This document shows positions 5,894-8,273 of a DNA stretch of 8,273 nt, piece by piece. Position numbers and translations under genes: made by a program. This DNA is from Butyrivibrio sp. (GTDB lineage: Bacteria; Bacillota_A; Clostridia; Lachnospirales; Lachnospiraceae), in NCBI RefSeq assembly GCF_024699075.1, contig NZ_JAILQF010000032.1:1-8273 (forward strand), written 5' to 3'. Each line of letters opens with the position of its first letter. Within the stretch, counting starts at the first letter, position 1. The notes beneath the pieces were generated by a model. The model did no database searches, was not told the origin of the DNA, and worked only from the letters and a program-made list of their open reading frames with translations.

Positions 5894-5907
5894 TGCACTT
5901 ACTTACA
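5894..5907. promoter_or_regulatory. Degenerate third operator-like site
   Basis: TGCACTTACTTACA keeps the TG...TTACA frame of the O1/O2 operators, but the left arm and centre are altered. It starts 30 bp after O2, close to three helical turns, on the same face of the DNA. It may be a weak auxiliary site or a coincidence. Confidence 0.3.
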
Positions 5908-6121
5908 CATATGAAAACACTATGGCCGGTAATGCTATAAATGACAGGCACATTTCAAATCTGATTACTTACTTTGCATTAATTGCAAAATAGGCAAAGT
6001 ACCGATCATTTTATGTGTTACATGTGTTTTAATATACCATAGCAGCAGCGCTCACTGCCATAGTATAAAGCCTTTTATTGATCTAATTAACCTTTATTTG
6101 AAGCGCAGAAATGGGGAAACT
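5908..6121 (+). promoter_or_regulatory. Long uxaC leader with alternative hairpins
   Basis: No gene is seen here. TACTTTGC (5970-5977) can pair with GCAAAGTA (5994-6001), while overlapping TTTGCA (5973-5978) can pair with TGCAAA (5984-5989); these two stems exclude each other. ACTATGGC (5919-5926) and GCCATAGT (6057-6064) could close the region as a long-range 8-bp stem. GGGG (6113-6116) precedes the uxaC ATG by 5 nt. No known riboswitch class is recognised. Confidence 0.35.
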
Positions 6122-7534
6122 ATGACAAAGTTTATGGATGAAGATTTCCTTCTTAACACAGACGCAGCCAAAAAGCTGTATCATGGTTATGCTGAAAACA
6201 TGCCTATACTTGATTATCACTGCCACATCAGCCCGATGGAAATCGCACAGGATCGTAAATTCGAAAACATCACACAGCTCTGGCTCGGCGGAGATCACTA
6301 CAAGTGGAGACAGATGCGTTCAAATGGTGTACCTGAAAAGTACATAACAGGTGATGCTTCTGACTATGAAAAGTTCGAAAAGTGGGCAGCTACTCTTGAA
6401 AGAGCTATCGGTAACCCTCTTTATCACTGGAGTCATCTTGAGCTTCAGAGATATTTTGGATACTATGGTGTTCTTAATTCCAAGACCTGCAAAGAAGTAT
6501 GGGATATCTGCAATGAAAAGCTTGCTAAGACATCATGCAGACAGCTCATCAAAGATTCAGGCGTTACACTTATCTGCACAACAGATGATCCTGCAGACAC
6601 TCTTGAATGGCATGAAAAGATCGCTGCAGACCCTACATTTGATGTTAAGGTTCTTCCTGCTTGGAGACCTGATAAGGCTACAAATATAAATAAGCCTGAT
6701 TATGCTGCTTATCTTGAAACACTTTCAAAAGCTTCAGGCGTAACAATTAACTCTTTTGCTTCTCTTAAGGAAGCTATCGTGAACAGAATGGAATTCTTCG
6801 CACAGCATGGTGCTAATGTTTCAGATCACGGTATCGATTATGTTCCTTATGCTCCTGCATCAGAATCAGAAATTGAAGCTATCGTATCCAAGAAGCTTTC
6901 AGGCGGCGAGCTTACAGATCTTGAAGTAGATAAGTACAAATATGCATTCCTTCTTTTCCTTGCAAAAGAATACAACAAGAAGAACTGGGTAATGCAGCTT
7001 CACTTCGGATGCAAGCGTGATAACAACGCTGCTATGTTTGAAAAGCTCGGTCCTGACACAGGATTCGACAGCATTGGCGACCAGGCTTCAATCGCTGCAG
7101 TAGACAATTTCTTCAATGCACTTAGTGCTACAAATGAGATCCCGAAGACAATTCTCTACTCACTCAATCCTAATGATAACTCAGCACTTGGAACAATTCT
7201 TGGCTGCTTCCAGAATGATGATGCTGTAGGCAAGATCCAGCTTGGATCAGCTTGGTGGTTCAATGATCACTTAAAGGGAATGACAGACCAGCTTACAGAC
7301 CTTGCAAACCTTGGTCTTCTTGGTAACTTCATCGGAATGCTTACAGACTCAAGAAGCTTTATCTCATACGCTCGTCATGAGTACTTCCGCAGAATCCTCT
7401 GCAGACTCCTTGGCAGCTGGATTGATGATGGACAGCTTCCTGAAGATTATGACTATATCGGAGGCATTGTAAAAGACATTTCTTACAACAATGCAGTTCG
7501 TTACTTTGGTTTTGATCTTACACCTGTAAAATAA
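6122..7534 (+). CDS. uxaC: Uronate (glucuronate/galacturonate) isomerase
   Basis: UxaC interconverts D-galacturonate and D-tagaturonate, and D-glucuronate and D-fructuronate, the first intracellular step of uronate catabolism. The 470-residue product has the normal length and is soluble. It belongs to the amidohydrolase superfamily: the metal-binding pair is His33 and His35 in DYHCHISP. Other family signatures visible are the early KFMDEDFLLNTDAAKKLYH, TTDDPADTLEWH, VLPAWRPDK, QLHFGCKRDNN, GSAWWFNDHLKGM and MLTDSRSFISYARHEYFRR near the C-terminus. A TTG at 6098 would add eight residues. I chose ATG 6122 because it gives the conserved MxKFMDEDF start and has a GGGG ribosome site just upstream. 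It is monocistronic here, followed by a terminator region, and is preceded by a promoter with a LacI-type operator over the start point, so control by the divergent regulator is likely. Confidence 0.97.
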   Translation: MTKFMDEDFLLNTDAAKKLYHGYAENMPILDYHCHISPMEIAQDRKFENITQLWLGGDHYKWRQMRSNGVPEKYITGDASDYEKFEKWAATLERAIGNPLYHWSHLELQRYFGYYGVLNSKTCKEVWDICNEKLAKTSCRQLIKDSGVTLICTTDDPADTLEWHEKIAADPTFDVKVLPAWRPDKATNINKPDYAAYLETLSKASGVTINSFASLKEAIVNRMEFFAQHGANVSDHGIDYVPYAPASESEIEAIVSKKLSGGELTDLEVDKYKYAFLLFLAKEYNKKNWVMQLHFGCKRDNNAAMFEKLGPDTGFDSIGDQASIAAVDNFFNALSATNEIPKTILYSLNPNDNSALGTILGCFQNDDAVGKIQLGSAWWFNDHLKGMTDQLTDLANLGLLGNFIGMLTDSRSFISYARHEYFRRILCRLLGSWIDDGQLPEDYDYIGGIVKDISYNNAVRYFGFDLTPVK

Positions 7535-7559
7535 GGTTAGTTACAGACCTCTATAAATA

Positions 7560-7594
7560 GTAATCACGGGCTATACACATAAGCCCGTGATTAC
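7560..7594. repeat. Perfect 13-bp inverted repeat after uxaC
   Basis: GTAATCACGGGCT (7560-7572) and AGCCCGTGATTAC (7582-7594) form a perfect stem with a 9-nt loop. On the plus strand it is followed by an A-rich, not T-rich, stretch, so it is not a classic terminator for uxaC. It could protect the 3' end of the mRNA or pause polymerase before the next hairpin. Confidence 0.7.
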
Positions 7595-7601
7595 AAAAAT
7601 A

Positions 7602-7673
7602 AAAAGCCGGCTTGTATATTGAACACCAAGTTGTCAATCAGACAAACCCATGTTCATATATAAGCCGGCTTTT
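7602..7673. terminator. Large two-way terminator between uxaC and the ACT-domain gene
   Basis: AAAAGCCGGCTT (7602-7613) pairs perfectly with AAGCCGGCTTTT (7662-7673). Further in, TGAACA (7620-7625) pairs with TGTTCA (7651-7656), and TTGTC (7631-7635) with GACAA (7641-7645). On the plus strand the stem ends in a short TTTT; on the minus strand it is followed by TTTTTATTTTT (7605-7595), a strong U-tract. It thus serves the convergent genes on both sides and is best suited to the minus-strand gene. Confidence 0.8.
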
Positions 7674-7691
7674 AATATGCAGTTTAAAAGC

Positions 7692-8096
7692 TTAAACAGA
7701 TGTGAAACCCTTGTTGGTAAGGATGTTCTCTACCTGGTAGATACCATCAGTATGAAGCACCATGATAGGCTTTCCTGATTCTCTGTTAAAAGAAAGGTAG
7801 ATATAATCTACATTGATGTTGGCATCATATAAAGCATCAAGAAGGTTATTAAGAGCACCGACCTTATCTTCTGTCTCGATTCCAAGAACAGGAGTTGTCT
7901 TACACATATATCCTGCTTCACTTAATACCTTGATAGCTTTATCAGAATCTGATACGACCATTCGTACCATTCCGTATTCTGCACTGTCATTGGTTACAGA
8001 GCCAAGGATATTGATCTCGTTTTTGGACAAAAGACCGGTAATATCTCTGTAAACTCCTTTTTTGTTTTCTGCATAGATTGAAACCTGCTGTAACAT
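7692..8096 (-). CDS. Small protein with two tandem ACT domains
   Basis: This 134-residue soluble protein consists of two ACT domains and no enzyme domain. The first spans about residues 1-65 (VSIYAENKKGVYRDITGLLS, then INILGSVTND). The second spans about 68-134 (VLGIETEDKVGALNNLLDAL, then INVDYIYLSF). ACT pairs of this kind are regulatory modules that bind amino acids at domain interfaces, and stand-alone tandem-ACT proteins of about 130-145 residues are common in anaerobic Firmicutes. The partner enzyme or ligand is unknown. The start is well supported by AGGAGG 5 nt before the ATG. The stop lies next to the large two-way terminator. A promoter-like TTGCGA-17-TATAAA on the minus strand (8141-8113) would start RNA almost at the ribosome site, so the true start point may lie further upstream. 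No functional tie to the pectin genes is visible. Confidence 0.88.
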   Translation of the reverse strand: MLQQVSIYAENKKGVYRDITGLLSKNEINILGSVTNDSAEYGMVRMVVSDSDKAIKVLSEAGYMCKTTPVLGIETEDKVGALNNLLDALYDANINVDYIYLSFNRESGKPIMVLHTDGIYQVENILTNKGFTSV

Positions 8097-8188
8097 TTTT
8101 TCCTCCTGCGACTTTATACAAGTCTTATGTTAAACTCGCAAACGCTTCGCTTTTTGCTCGTTATAAAATCACTGCTGACGCAGTTCTA

Positions 8189-8217
8189 CGGGTACGGGGC
8201 TTATAACCCCGCACCCG
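8189..8217. repeat. GC-rich hairpin upstream of the ACT-domain gene
   Basis: CGGGT-a-CGGGG (8189-8199) pairs with CCCCG-c-ACCCG (8207-8217) around a 7-nt loop, with a single A-C mismatch. No U-tract follows on either strand. It stands out against the AT-rich surroundings. It may belong to the leader of the ACT gene or to the end of a gene outside the window. Confidence 0.6.
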
Positions 8218-8219
8218 AA

Positions 8220-8262
8220 ATCAAGATATTCCCATCACCTAAAGGTGATGGGTTATCTTGAT
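8220..8262. repeat. Near-perfect 43-bp inverted repeat at the right edge
   Basis: ATCAAGATA (8220-8228) pairs with TATCTTGAT (8254-8262), and CCCATCACCT (8231-8240) with AGGTGATGGG (8243-8252), leaving only a 2-by-1 internal loop and a 2-nt tip. On the plus strand it runs into CATTTTATATA. It could be a terminator for a gene beyond the window, but the edge prevents a decision. Confidence 0.65.
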
Positions 8263-8273
8263 CATTTTATATA

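Noticed and set aside
5784..5993. Possible small gene of 69 codons in the uxaC upstream region
   Set aside because: It overlaps the palindrome, promoter and operators and has no convincing start signals.
6098..6121. TTG at 6098 as start of uxaC
   Set aside because: It adds eight non-family residues and lacks a ribosome site; ATG 6122 gives the conserved N-terminus and has GGGG upstream.
8113..8141. TTGCGA-17-TATAAA as the promoter of the ACT-domain gene
   Set aside because: The spacing is good, but the start point would fall inside the AGGAGG ribosome site, so I did not list it as a feature.
1..8273. CRISPR arrays, insertion sequences, tRNA or rRNA genes, defence systems
   Set aside because: I saw no regularly spaced repeats, transposase frames, cloverleaf patterns or defence-type proteins in the window.

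Overview
The window looks like the chromosome of a low-GC, pectin-using anaerobic Firmicute, most likely a rumen or gut Lachnospiraceae such as the Butyrivibrio or Lachnospira group. This rests on the AT-rich intergenic DNA, the strong GGAG/AGGAGG ribosome sites, the protein styles and the gene content. The genus is an inference, not proven here. There are seven genes: one cut by the left window edge, and no clear pseudogenes, tRNAs, rRNAs, insertion sequences or CRISPR arrays.

Left part (1-3590, minus strand): a corrinoid (vitamin B12) uptake operon read right to left. A promoter near 3556-3584 is followed by a cobalamin riboswitch (about 3372-3535), then a substrate-binding lipoprotein (BtuF type), a FecCD-type permease (BtuC type) and an ATPase (BtuD type, running off the window). 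The family alone could import heme, siderophores or B12; the riboswitch is what points to corrinoids. A terminator-like hairpin lies between the lipoprotein and permease genes.

Middle (3590-7680): pectin and galacturonate use. A plus-strand intracellular-type pectin methylesterase gene, with a structured leader that resembles an attenuator, converges on a minus-strand LacI-family regulator gene and overlaps it by 14 bp. The regulator gene diverges from uxaC (uronate isomerase) across a 513-bp intergenic region. Each of the two divergent promoters predicted there carries a LacI-type palindrome just downstream of its start point. The inferred circuit is that imported methylated oligogalacturonides are de-esterified, galacturonate is isomerised to tagaturonate by UxaC, and the regulator represses uxaC and itself until a uronate-derived inducer appears.

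Right part (7535-8273): uxaC and a convergent minus-strand gene for a small tandem-ACT-domain protein share a large two-way terminator region. The right edge holds two tight hairpins of unknown role.

The observations most worth following up are the mirrored operator layout at lacI/uxaC, the possible attenuator before the pectinesterase, an alternative 9-bp pairing that would disrupt the B12 box, and the trimmed, loop-expanded pectinesterase. All coordinates and pairings were read by eye; no search or folding program was run.
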